Source: Gelatiniphilus marinus (lineage in GTDB: Bacteria > Bacteroidota > Bacteroidia > Flavobacteriales > Flavobacteriaceae). Taken from it: 64,000 nucleotides of DNA. A program made the translations under genes and the position numbers. The stretch lies in the NCBI RefSeq assembly GCF_042678305.1, contig NZ_JBHUDT010000003.1. One strand, 5' to 3'. Below, one piece after another: positions 8,279 through 16,282 of the stretch (position 1 is the first letter of the stretch; every line of letters begins with the position of its first letter). The notes under the pieces were generated by a model. The model was not told the origin of the DNA and made no database searches. It worked only from the letters and a program-made list of their open reading frames with translations.

Positions 8279-10297
8279 ATGAACCTAAAAGGTTTCGTTA
8301 AAGAGTGCCATAAAAAGGGAGTTTTTAAAATGCTTTCTATATATATAGTATCGAGCTGGGTAGTATTGCAAGTGTTAGCACTTATAACTTCGCCCCTCGG
8401 ACTTCCCGAAAAAAGTGTTACCTATCTCATCGTTATTTTGCTGTTTGGGTTCCCGATTTATATTTACTATGTTTGGAAGTTTAGGCTCCTTAAACATGAA
8501 ATACAACAAACCGAGGATCCTACTACACCATATAACAAAAGTGCATTTCAAAAAATGTACTTTTCGTCTTTGTTTGTTATTGGCTTGCTTTCTGGTATTG
8601 CTATTACCCTGATTTTTAAAAATAATTTTGGGGAAAAAATTTCATTGAAGAAATTAAAGGGAAACGATAAAATTGCTGTTTTGGATTTTGAAAACACAAC
8701 AGGCAATACAGATTTAGACAATGTGGGCAGAATAGCAGCGAGGTATATTAGCCACGGCATTACCGAAAATGAAGTTGGCCAGGTGATTTCATCTAAAATT
8801 GTTAGCGATTATACCAGTATTATAAAATCTCAAGCCGGAAAATCAATAGACCTAAACAATCTTCTAAAAAACTACCTAAAACCAGGTAAGGTTATTGAAG
8901 GCACTTTTTACATGGAAAAAGATACGCTGTTCTTGCAAGGTTCCATAAAAGATGGTTTGGTTGACAAAACACTAATCTCTTTTGAAACCATTAAGTGCGA
9001 CCCCAATGCACCGTTGGATTGTGCAGAAAAATTAAAACAAGATGTTCTCGGGTATTTATCGACCGAAGACCGACAAGATGAGTCTGGTTATATAAAGAAA
9101 AACAATAATCAGGTAGCTTCATATTACGAAGAAACACCTCCTAATTATGTAGCCTATCAGTATTTAATAAATGCGTTGGATAATATTGAAAATGACAAAA
9201 TCCACTTGGAATATTTAAACAAAGCCATTAAAAACGATTTGGATTTTTTCGAACCAAAAACCCATCTTATGGCTTACTATTACAATAAAGGTTTGTTTTC
9301 AATTACAGATTCACTAATAAAAACCGTTGCAACAAATTCAACATTAAACGCAAGACAAAAAAACTGGATGCTTTTCTACGAATCTATTATTAGCGGAAAA
9401 AACGATAAAACCTATCGCGCTATTAAAAAAGAATATGATGTGGCTTCTTTGGATATGAACACCAACCAAACCACCATGACCATTGCCCTGCAATATGTTA
9501 ATAGGCCTGAAGAGGTTGACGCCATATACAATGAAATCCCCATGGAAGACATGGTTTTAGACAATTGTACACGCTGCGGCTTTAGATATTATGTAAAAGG
9601 ACTTGCCGACGTTGAACTTGGTAATTACAACAACGTTATAAAAATATTAGCACCCGCTACAAACATTATTGAGGCCAATTATTTAAAGCGTCCGTTACTT
9701 AGTGCCTATGTGAAATCCGGTAAAATTATTGAGCTTGAAAAATACCTGTCGCACTATGCTTTAACGGCGTCTAATGAAGATATGGATTATTTAAATGTAT
9801 TTACCGGAATGCAGTTTTTAAATGCCAATCAAAAATCTGAAGCAGATACCTATTTTAATAAAGTTATTTCAAACAGCAACGCAACTACCGCTAAACCCAA
9901 TCTCGCCAAGGCCTATTATTATAAAGGTGATTATACAAATGCTGAAGATTTATATAAATCGCTACACGAAACTGAACCCCATAATATTGAATATTTGGTA
10001 TTGTTGGCCATAAGTTATTTTAAAAACGGCCACTCTGAAGCTGCCAAAACTCATATTGAAAAACTAAACGGCTTAAGAACCAATTATCAGTTTGGGGCTA
10101 TCGATTACGGTTGGGCGCAGTACCATGCATCAATGGGCGATAAAGACAAAGCCATAGAATTTCTAAAAAAATCTGTGGCCCAAGGGTTTAATTACACACC
10201 AACCACGTTTCAACACGATTATCATTTTAAAACCATTAAAAACACGCCAGAATTCATTAATCAAATAATGAATTTTTGGAAAAACAAAACCATATAA
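8279..10297 (+). CDS. Membrane TPR protein with FlgO/TolB-like domain
   Basis: A 672-residue protein. The N-terminus has membrane segments at about 18-38, 45-68 and 97-115, of the type found in many Bacteroidota TPR and adenylate-cyclase-like proteins (GVFKMLSIYIVSSWVVLQV). Next comes a FlgO/CadC-like domain starting near residue 131 (KIAVLDFENTTG, then GITENEVGQVI), and from about 280 to the C-terminus a series of tetratricopeptide repeats. No enzymatic motif is visible. It is the first gene of the plus-strand cluster with a KDGSSI membrane protein, a caspase and a TIR protein. TPR arrays in such clusters often act as the sensing or scaffold module, but that role here is inference. Confidence 0.82.
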   Translation: MNLKGFVKECHKKGVFKMLSIYIVSSWVVLQVLALITSPLGLPEKSVTYLIVILLFGFPIYIYYVWKFRLLKHEIQQTEDPTTPYNKSAFQKMYFSSLFVIGLLSGIAITLIFKNNFGEKISLKKLKGNDKIAVLDFENTTGNTDLDNVGRIAARYISHGITENEVGQVISSKIVSDYTSIIKSQAGKSIDLNNLLKNYLKPGKVIEGTFYMEKDTLFLQGSIKDGLVDKTLISFETIKCDPNAPLDCAEKLKQDVLGYLSTEDRQDESGYIKKNNNQVASYYEETPPNYVAYQYLINALDNIENDKIHLEYLNKAIKNDLDFFEPKTHLMAYYYNKGLFSITDSLIKTVATNSTLNARQKNWMLFYESIISGKNDKTYRAIKKEYDVASLDMNTNQTTMTIALQYVNRPEEVDAIYNEIPMEDMVLDNCTRCGFRYYVKGLADVELGNYNNVIKILAPATNIIEANYLKRPLLSAYVKSGKIIELEKYLSHYALTASNEDMDYLNVFTGMQFLNANQKSEADTYFNKVISNSNATTAKPNLAKAYYYKGDYTNAEDLYKSLHETEPHNIEYLVLLAISYFKNGHSEAAKTHIEKLNGLRTNYQFGAIDYGWAQYHASMGDKDKAIEFLKKSVAQGFNYTPTTFQHDYHFKTIKNTPEFINQIMNFWKNKTI

Positions 10298-10316
10298 TAC
10301 TAACCAAAAAAAAGCC

Positions 10317-10877
10317 ATGCAAGAATTAATAAATTTACTAGACGTTATTATTTGGCCATTAACCGTATTGGCGGGATTACTTTTTTTTAGAGAACATATA
10401 GGAAAAGTTATTGGTAGCTTAGGTTCAATTAAAGCCGGGGCGCAAGGTTTTGAAATGAACTTTATTGACGACAAACTACAAGAAGCCTCAAAGTTAATTG
10501 GATTGGGCTCTCCCGAAATAACCGCAAAAGATGGCTCCAGCATTATACTAAAAGATGGCGGTAGCATTATTCCCAAAGATTCAAAAATAGTTCCCAAAAA
10601 GAGTCATGCCGAAACCCCATATCAAGAGTTGATGGAGTTACAAGATGCCATAAACGAAAAGCTGAAAAATATGGCAGCTACAAAAGGAATCGCTACCAAT
10701 GGCGCCTCGAATTTTGCATTAACAACCACTTTAGCCGATCACGACATCATCAACAATCAAAAAGCGCGTCAGTTAAAAACCCTAATAGAGCTGAACAATA
10801 TTGGCTTAAATTCTCCAAAGATTACTTCTAATCAGGTTATTCAAATGAAGACATTATTCAACAAAATATCATTGTAA
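10317..10877 (+). CDS. Membrane protein with KDGSSI motif
   Basis: A 186-residue protein of unknown family. One membrane segment lies at about 8-24 (VIIWPLTVLAGLLFF), followed by a charged linker. At residues 71-90 it has KDGSSIIL-KDGGSIIP-KDSK, two copies of the octapeptide that makes up the small protein at 7999-8172. The C-terminal half (about 100-186) is probably helical (QELMELQDAINEKLKNMAA). The gene starts 19 bp after the TPR gene and ends 7 bp before the caspase gene, so the three are one transcript. By analogy with other signalling clusters it could relay a signal at the membrane; this is inference. Confidence 0.78.
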   Translation: MQELINLLDVIIWPLTVLAGLLFFREHIGKVIGSLGSIKAGAQGFEMNFIDDKLQEASKLIGLGSPEITAKDGSSIILKDGGSIIPKDSKIVPKKSHAETPYQELMELQDAINEKLKNMAATKGIATNGASNFALTTTLADHDIINNQKARQLKTLIELNNIGLNSPKITSNQVIQMKTLFNKISL

Positions 10878-10884
10878 ATTCAAT

Positions 10885-13119
10885 ATGAAAAAACTAGATA
10901 ACGCATACGCTTTGATTATTGGTGTGGACAATGAACAAAAAACCACCCAAGTGCTTAGGGACGCCCAAGCTATTTTTGATGTGTTAACCAATCAAGAATT
11001 GTGTGGCTACAAAGAAGAAAACATCACGCTCCTGCTCGATAAAGAAGCCACAACCAAAAGCATTAATGCGGCTATTGATAATTACATAACCAAAATTGAT
11101 GAGAACTCATCTTTACTTTTGTTTTATTCCGGGCATGGTGGCTATCACGAAGGGCGCTCATACTTATTGCCCTATGGAGCTACCAGTGAAAGCTTAATAT
11201 TGGGAGAGAAATTAAGGGAGAAACTCAGTCAAATGAAATCAAAAAGAATGATTATTATGTTTGACTGTTGCCATTCTGGAGGTTTTTTTGACGGAAAAGA
11301 CGATATTATTTCGCAAACCATTTCAAAAAACACAGCACAAAATACGCTTCATAAATCTGAAGACTTAGAAGGCATCGCCCAGGAAATTGATGACGAACAA
11401 GGCATGGTAATTATAGCCTCGTCTCAAGCCGAAGAGTTATCGTGGGGCGATAATAACGATGATTACAGCGTGCTTACAACGTCCTTTATTGAGGCACTAA
11501 ACGCTAAGCATAAACACTTTTTTGCCGATGAATACATTAGAATGGTGGAAACCGTTAATTATGTGTTCACCCGAATTCCTGAGTTGATTAAAACACTTAA
11601 AGAACGCAGCGACATTGTTAAGGACCAAACGCCTTACGCAAACCTTCAAATGAACAGCGACTTCGTTATTAGTTATATTCCCAAAAGTTTTAAAGAGAAA
11701 ATCGTTACCAATAAATTTAAGGTTCAAGCGCAACAGGAGCCACCCATAACATCTAAAAGCAGTAATTTAGAATCTTGGGAACGATCGGAAGGAAACAACC
11801 TATTGCTTTTTGTACACGGTTTCTCCGGAGAATCAAAAGACACCTTTGGCAATATCCCAAAAATGTTGCAAGCCGATTCCAATTTTGATGGTTGGGCCAT
11901 GAAACCCCTGGGGTATTCGCCTGTTGTACAGCCAAAACTGGGAAAAGATATTTGGGGCGCTATTCTTGACGTAGATAAAATCGCCGGTTTCTTAAAAACA
12001 TCCATAAAATATAAATTCAAAAATTACAATCGCATAGCAATCGTTGCGCACAGTTTGGGCGGATTAGTTGCGCAAAAAGCCATTTTAGGACTGGACGAAG
12101 ACCATAGAAATAGAATTTCGCATCTCATTATGTTCGGCACGCCCAGTAACGGCATTGCTCCAGAAGTGCTTGCCAAACAATGGAACAAAAAGTATAGCGA
12201 ATTGAGTAGTAAAGGCGATTACATAACATCGCTTCGCAACCAATGGAAAGACACCTTCAACAATGCGTATCCTTTTAAACTAAAGGTAGCGGCTTCATCA
12301 GAAGATGAATATGTTTCAATCGATTCTTGCCACAAACCCTTTAGTCAAGAATATTGCGAAATTGTAGATGGCAAACATTTACAAATAGTAAAACCGGACA
12401 GCGAAAAAGACGATGCCTACGCTTTAATTTTAAACAGCTTAACAGGAAGTAAATTCTTTAATCAATATACCAATAAAGAAGAAATAAATTTAACCTTGGG
12501 CAAGTATGATGCCGTAGTTAAAAAGCTGCTGCCGAATAAAGATGATCTTGATAAAAGAGGTTTAACCCAACTCATTTTTGCGTTGGAAGGGCTTGAACGT
12601 AAAGACGAAGTTTATGAGATTTTAAACCATCACCCCATGGCAAAAAACAATACGGATTTAATGGGAATAATCGCCGGAAGGCATAAACGCGACTATTTAA
12701 AAACCTATTCGTATAAATCCAGTCAACTATCTCGTAATTATTATAGTAAAGCCTTGGAGATTTCGGTTGAAAATGAAGCCTATTCCCAAATATATTATCA
12801 CGCCATCAATTTGGCTTTTTTAAGTATTGTAACCGACCCGGAAACCGGAAAATCGGAAATGAAAAAATACGCAAATCAAGCATTGGAAGCCACGGAGCAT
12901 TGCGATGATAATCTTTGGAAATATGCCACCGTTGCCGAAGCAAACATGTATTTAGGAAATTTAGAGCGCGCCAAAGCATTTTACATCAAAGCTTCAACAA
13001 ATATTGCCATTAGGGAAAAAGTGTCAATGCATACCAATGCGTACGCTGGATATGTTGCCTTAACAAATAAAGATGATGATGAATTTACAAATTTTTTAAA
13101 AGTGCAATTATTAAGTTAA
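10885..13119 (+). CDS. Caspase-like/alpha-beta hydrolase/TPR fusion
   Basis: A 744-residue three-part protein. Residues 1 to about 260 are a caspase-fold (C14/metacaspase-like) peptidase with YSGHGG (His84) and FDCCHSGG (Cys129) as the catalytic dyad. Residues about 300-520 are an alpha/beta hydrolase, with FVHGFSG (His311, oxyanion region), AHSLGG (nucleophile Ser390), Asp474 and His498 as the likely triad. From about 525 the remainder is helical with TPR-like repeats. There is no signal peptide, so it is cytoplasmic. Caspase and alpha/beta-hydrolase effectors recur in bacterial conflict and programmed-death systems; both active sites appear intact here. Targets are unknown. It is co-transcribed with the two genes before it. 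Confidence 0.88.
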   Translation: MKKLDNAYALIIGVDNEQKTTQVLRDAQAIFDVLTNQELCGYKEENITLLLDKEATTKSINAAIDNYITKIDENSSLLLFYSGHGGYHEGRSYLLPYGATSESLILGEKLREKLSQMKSKRMIIMFDCCHSGGFFDGKDDIISQTISKNTAQNTLHKSEDLEGIAQEIDDEQGMVIIASSQAEELSWGDNNDDYSVLTTSFIEALNAKHKHFFADEYIRMVETVNYVFTRIPELIKTLKERSDIVKDQTPYANLQMNSDFVISYIPKSFKEKIVTNKFKVQAQQEPPITSKSSNLESWERSEGNNLLLFVHGFSGESKDTFGNIPKMLQADSNFDGWAMKPLGYSPVVQPKLGKDIWGAILDVDKIAGFLKTSIKYKFKNYNRIAIVAHSLGGLVAQKAILGLDEDHRNRISHLIMFGTPSNGIAPEVLAKQWNKKYSELSSKGDYITSLRNQWKDTFNNAYPFKLKVAASSEDEYVSIDSCHKPFSQEYCEIVDGKHLQIVKPDSEKDDAYALILNSLTGSKFFNQYTNKEEINLTLGKYDAVVKKLLPNKDDLDKRGLTQLIFALEGLERKDEVYEILNHHPMAKNNTDLMGIIAGRHKRDYLKTYSYKSSQLSRNYYSKALEISVENEAYSQIYYHAINLAFLSIVTDPETGKSEMKKYANQALEATEHCDDNLWKYATVAEANMYLGNLERAKAFYIKASTNIAIREKVSMHTNAYAGYVALTNKDDDEFTNFLKVQLLS

Positions 13120-13280
13120 TCTCAACTTTTTACAAAATAACTTTCAGAATCAATTAGCAGTATAAACAACTGGTTACCATTGTAATAAAGTGAATCCTTA
13201 TTAAAAAACTAATAATCTAATCAAAAAATGACTATATTAACATCTCCTTAATTAATCCTAACCAACTAAAAACTAACAAC

Positions 13281-14144
13281 ATGAGTGCAGAAACTATTTT
13301 TGTAAGCTACTCAAGTAAAGATAGACCCTTCGCTATCGGACTTGTTAAAGAATTGCAAAGCTTGGGCGTAAACGTTTGGATAGACCAACTGGGTATAGGT
13401 CTCGGTGAAAACTGGGACGATGCCATCGAGGAAGCCTTAGAAAAATCAGGAACCTTAATGCTTATTTTATCACCAACATCGGTCGAGTCGCCCAATGTTC
13501 AAGACGAGGTTTCCATTGCCATTAATACCAAAAAGAAAATGGTCCCTATCCTAATTGAAGAATGTAAATTACCAATGCGCTGGCAACGTAGGCAATATGC
13601 AGATTTAACCAACAACCCGGATAAAGCGATACATGATATTTTGTCTTTTCTCGGGTTAAAAGAAAAAGCCTCGGCAAATCTTAAAAAAGTACTCAAACTT
13701 ATTGGTGTGTCTGAAGCTCCTGCAAAAATTATTGCAAATACAACAGAAGAATCTACAGGAAAAGCCATTAAAACGGAGGTTGATCTTGAAGATTTATTAG
13801 TTTCAGAAGATGAAATAAATCGGGCCTGTAAAATGCACGAAAAAGGCATTAAGAAAAGCTGGAAGATGATAATTATTGTTGGAGTTTTAAGCCTTATTAC
13901 ATTTGCGTTTTTAAGCCTAACAGATTTTATTACAGTACCTTTTTGGATTGTCGCAATAGGAAGTTTGGCTTTAAATTTATTATCCATTAATCCCTTTGGA
14001 GCTATTAAAAAAAGAGAACGGAATATAGATTTAATGGAGCTATTAAAACTAAAACGAGAGCGTTTAACACGTGTTATGAATAAATTATCGGATACTGAAA
14101 TTGAAAAGTTTAACACCGAGTTTTATAATTATATAAAAATTTAA
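13281..14144 (+). CDS. Membrane-anchored TIR-domain protein
   Basis: A 287-residue protein. Residues 1-125 are a TIR domain (ETIFVSYSSKDRPFAIGLVK; LMLILSP; SPNVQDEVSIAI). Glu76 lies where NAD-hydrolysing TIRs such as SARM1 have their catalytic Glu, so NADase activity is plausible but unproven. After a linker, two membrane helices lie at about 194-216 and 219-240, followed by a charged cytoplasmic tail. The usual soluble TIR effector has no such anchor. It starts 161 bp after the caspase gene, so it may have its own promoter, although no consensus is evident. It precedes the coiled-coil gene by 12 bp. Confidence 0.88.
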   Translation: MSAETIFVSYSSKDRPFAIGLVKELQSLGVNVWIDQLGIGLGENWDDAIEEALEKSGTLMLILSPTSVESPNVQDEVSIAINTKKKMVPILIEECKLPMRWQRRQYADLTNNPDKAIHDILSFLGLKEKASANLKKVLKLIGVSEAPAKIIANTTEESTGKAIKTEVDLEDLLVSEDEINRACKMHEKGIKKSWKMIIIVGVLSLITFAFLSLTDFITVPFWIVAIGSLALNLLSINPFGAIKKRERNIDLMELLKLKRERLTRVMNKLSDTEIEKFNTEFYNYIKI

Positions 14145-14156
14145 ATCACAAAAAGA

Positions 14157-14861
14157 ATGAAACGTATCGATGATAAAATTAAGGAAATTGAAAAAAAGGA
14201 TAAACGTAATCGTTTAGCTTATTACATAATTGTAGTAATTCTTATAGCTTTCTTTTTATTTGCAAATTTTATGGGCAAAAAAGTTACAGAATTAGAAATT
14301 AAACAATCTGAAACATATATTGAATTAGATTCAACTTATAAAAAACTAGACAATACTCACAAAGAGTTAGAATCCACATATTTAGCTTTAAAAAACAGCC
14401 TACAACCAGAACAATATTGGAATCATATTGAAAAGGCAAATTCTGTTGAAGACTATATAGAATACCTGACAAATATTTGGGGAATCAAACGTGATTCGCT
14501 TGATATGAATTCTGCCATATCTAATATTAAAAAATCAGGATCAATCGGTGAAACCGGATGGTTGTATGTTGGCAACGAAACCGAAAATGGCCCCTATACT
14601 CAACCAACCAAAGGTCAAATAGCGAAAATTATTTGGAGACGCGGAAAGGAAAAAGTGGACCAAATAGCTTCAATAGAGAATACAAAACCAAAAGAGAACG
14701 ATATCATCAAGATGGTAAAATCTACTAACAGAATTACGTATAGTAGGGCTAATTTCAATTCCACAAAAAACAAAGAAGGTTGGCGACCAAGCTCAAAAGC
14801 CTTTGTTTCTGAAGTCAAAAAAAATGATGCCGAAGTTTGGGTGAAAATAAGGTATTACTAA
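14157..14861 (+). CDS. Coiled-coil membrane protein of unknown function
   Basis: A 234-residue protein. The charged N-terminus is followed by one membrane helix at about 20-40 (AYYIIVVILIAFFLF), then a coiled coil to about residue 80 with a visible period (ELDSTYKKLDNTHKELESTY). Beyond it is a globular region containing GETGWLYVGNETENGPY, possibly an SH3- or GYF-like beta fold, then a basic C-terminus ending WVKIRYY. I do not recognise the family. It begins 12 bp after the TIR gene and is almost certainly co-expressed with it, so it could be a sensor or partner of the TIR protein. Confidence 0.75.
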   Translation: MKRIDDKIKEIEKKDKRNRLAYYIIVVILIAFFLFANFMGKKVTELEIKQSETYIELDSTYKKLDNTHKELESTYLALKNSLQPEQYWNHIEKANSVEDYIEYLTNIWGIKRDSLDMNSAISNIKKSGSIGETGWLYVGNETENGPYTQPTKGQIAKIIWRRGKEKVDQIASIENTKPKENDIIKMVKSTNRITYSRANFNSTKNKEGWRPSSKAFVSEVKKNDAEVWVKIRYY

Positions 14862-14884
14862 TAATGTTTTAACAGTAAAAAAAT

Positions 14885-14898
14885 GGGGCAAGATTAAA
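14885..14898 (+). repeat. GGGCAAGATT direct repeat, right flank of the island
   Basis: GGGGCAAGATTAAA, the partner of 7946-7959, lies between the last island gene and the convergent gene that ends at 14899. Confidence 0.5.
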
Positions 14899-16158
14899 TT
14901 AAGTTTTCTGTTTTTTCTTTCTTGCCGCCGGAAACAGCACATTATTCAAAATCAATCGATACCCCGGTGAGGTTGGGTGCAAATCCAATTCGGTTTTTGG
15001 GTCGCCTACCCGGTGCTGGTAATCTTCGGGGTCGTGCCCGCCATAAAACGTAAAAAACCCTTTGCCTTTTATACCATGAATATATTTTGCCTCGCCATTG
15101 CTTTTGTTTTCGCCCATTACCAATACATTCGATTTTATTTCGTCTCTGGTAAAAGCCGTGGTTTGCCCCATAAAACCTTTTACCAAAGCGGTATGGTTTT
15201 GGCACAACATCGTTGGTATGGGATCCCATTTGGCCGAAAATTCCATCAGCGAAAAATAATCGGTTGTTTTAAGTATATTACGTTTCCTGGTCATATCTAT
15301 CGAAGAAAACTCATAAACTTTAGGGTTGGTTTCCAGGGTAAAATTTGTAAAAGCAAAGGTTTTATTGTAATCTATTTTATTTTGGTAACCGGGTGTACTG
15401 CCATCACCATCAAACATGGGTTCGCAAATATCGATACCTTCGGCCGATAAAGCGATATCAAAACTATCGGTCGCGCTACACATGGCAAACATAAAACCGC
15501 CACCAATAACGTAATCCCTAATTTTCAAGGCCACATCAAGTTTAGCCTCAGCAACCTTATTGTAACCCAATTTTGCAGCCAAAGCTTCGGCATCCTTTTT
15601 TTCTTGAATATACCAATTTGCAGCTCTGTAAGCTCCGTAAAACTTACCAAACTGCCCCGTAAAATCTTCGTGGTGCAAGTGCAACCAATCGAACAGCAAT
15701 AAACCATCGTTTAAAACCGCTTCGTCGTAAACGGTCTCATAAGGAATCTCTGCATATTGCAACACCATGGTTACGGCATCGTCCCAGGGTTGTTTGCCAT
15801 AAGGCGTGTAAACGGCTATTTTAGGGGCTTTTTCTAAAACTACGGCTTCCATGTTTTTACTTGGGCTGCTAATATATTCTAAAATAGTTTCTGCTTTTGA
15901 ATTGGAAATCACTTCAAACGAGACACCCCGTATTTGGCATTCTCGTTGAATTTCTTCGGTATCGGGTAATAAAAACGAACCGCCACGATAATTAAGCAGC
16001 CATTTTATTTTTAATTGTTTATTTAGCGTCCAATAGGTTATGCCATAAGCTTTTAAATGATTTTTTTGGCCCTCGGCATCCATAGGAATGAGGATGTAAG
16101 AGGCAAATGCTTGCGCAGAAAATAAAACTATAAATATAAATGAAGCTATCTTTTTCAA
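14899..16158 (-). CDS. Flavobacterial 'asparagine synthetase B'-like secreted protein
   Basis: A conserved Bacteroidota family of about 420 residues, which I recall being annotated asparagine synthetase B. True AsnB needs an N-terminal Cys1 glutaminase and an SGGLDS-type PP-loop, and neither is present. It does have a signal peptide (FIFIVLFSAQAFA) and a GGGFMFAMCSATDSFD segment that resembles the nucleophile elbow of class I amidotransferase-like folds. It ends LFPAARKKKQKT. I start it at TTG (16158), directly before KKIASFIF. The upstream ATG at 16218 adds residues that come from an intergenic repeat (CATTTCGAAGAAGG type). Function is unknown. Confidence 0.8.
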   Translation of the reverse strand: MKKIASFIFIVLFSAQAFASYILIPMDAEGQKNHLKAYGITYWTLNKQLKIKWLLNYRGGSFLLPDTEEIQRECQIRGVSFEVISNSKAETILEYISSPSKNMEAVVLEKAPKIAVYTPYGKQPWDDAVTMVLQYAEIPYETVYDEAVLNDGLLLFDWLHLHHEDFTGQFGKFYGAYRAANWYIQEKKDAEALAAKLGYNKVAEAKLDVALKIRDYVIGGGFMFAMCSATDSFDIALSAEGIDICEPMFDGDGSTPGYQNKIDYNKTFAFTNFTLETNPKVYEFSSIDMTRKRNILKTTDYFSLMEFSAKWDPIPTMLCQNHTALVKGFMGQTTAFTRDEIKSNVLVMGENKSNGEAKYIHGIKGKGFFTFYGGHDPEDYQHRVGDPKTELDLHPTSPGYRLILNNVLFPAARKKKQKT

Positions 16159-16282
16159 TGTGAGACAATTGTTATGAGATTTCTCAGCCGTTCCTTCTTC
16201 GAAATGACAAAAACTCAATTATTTTTACCGAAAGATAATTAAAAATTGTGCCTTTGAAAATGATTTAACAGAAGATTAGTGC

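Noticed and set aside
16159..16218. Upstream ATG for the AsnB-like gene
   Set aside because: The extra residues are encoded by an intergenic CATTTCGA-type repeat and precede the signal peptide; TTG 16158 fits better, although 16218 cannot be excluded.
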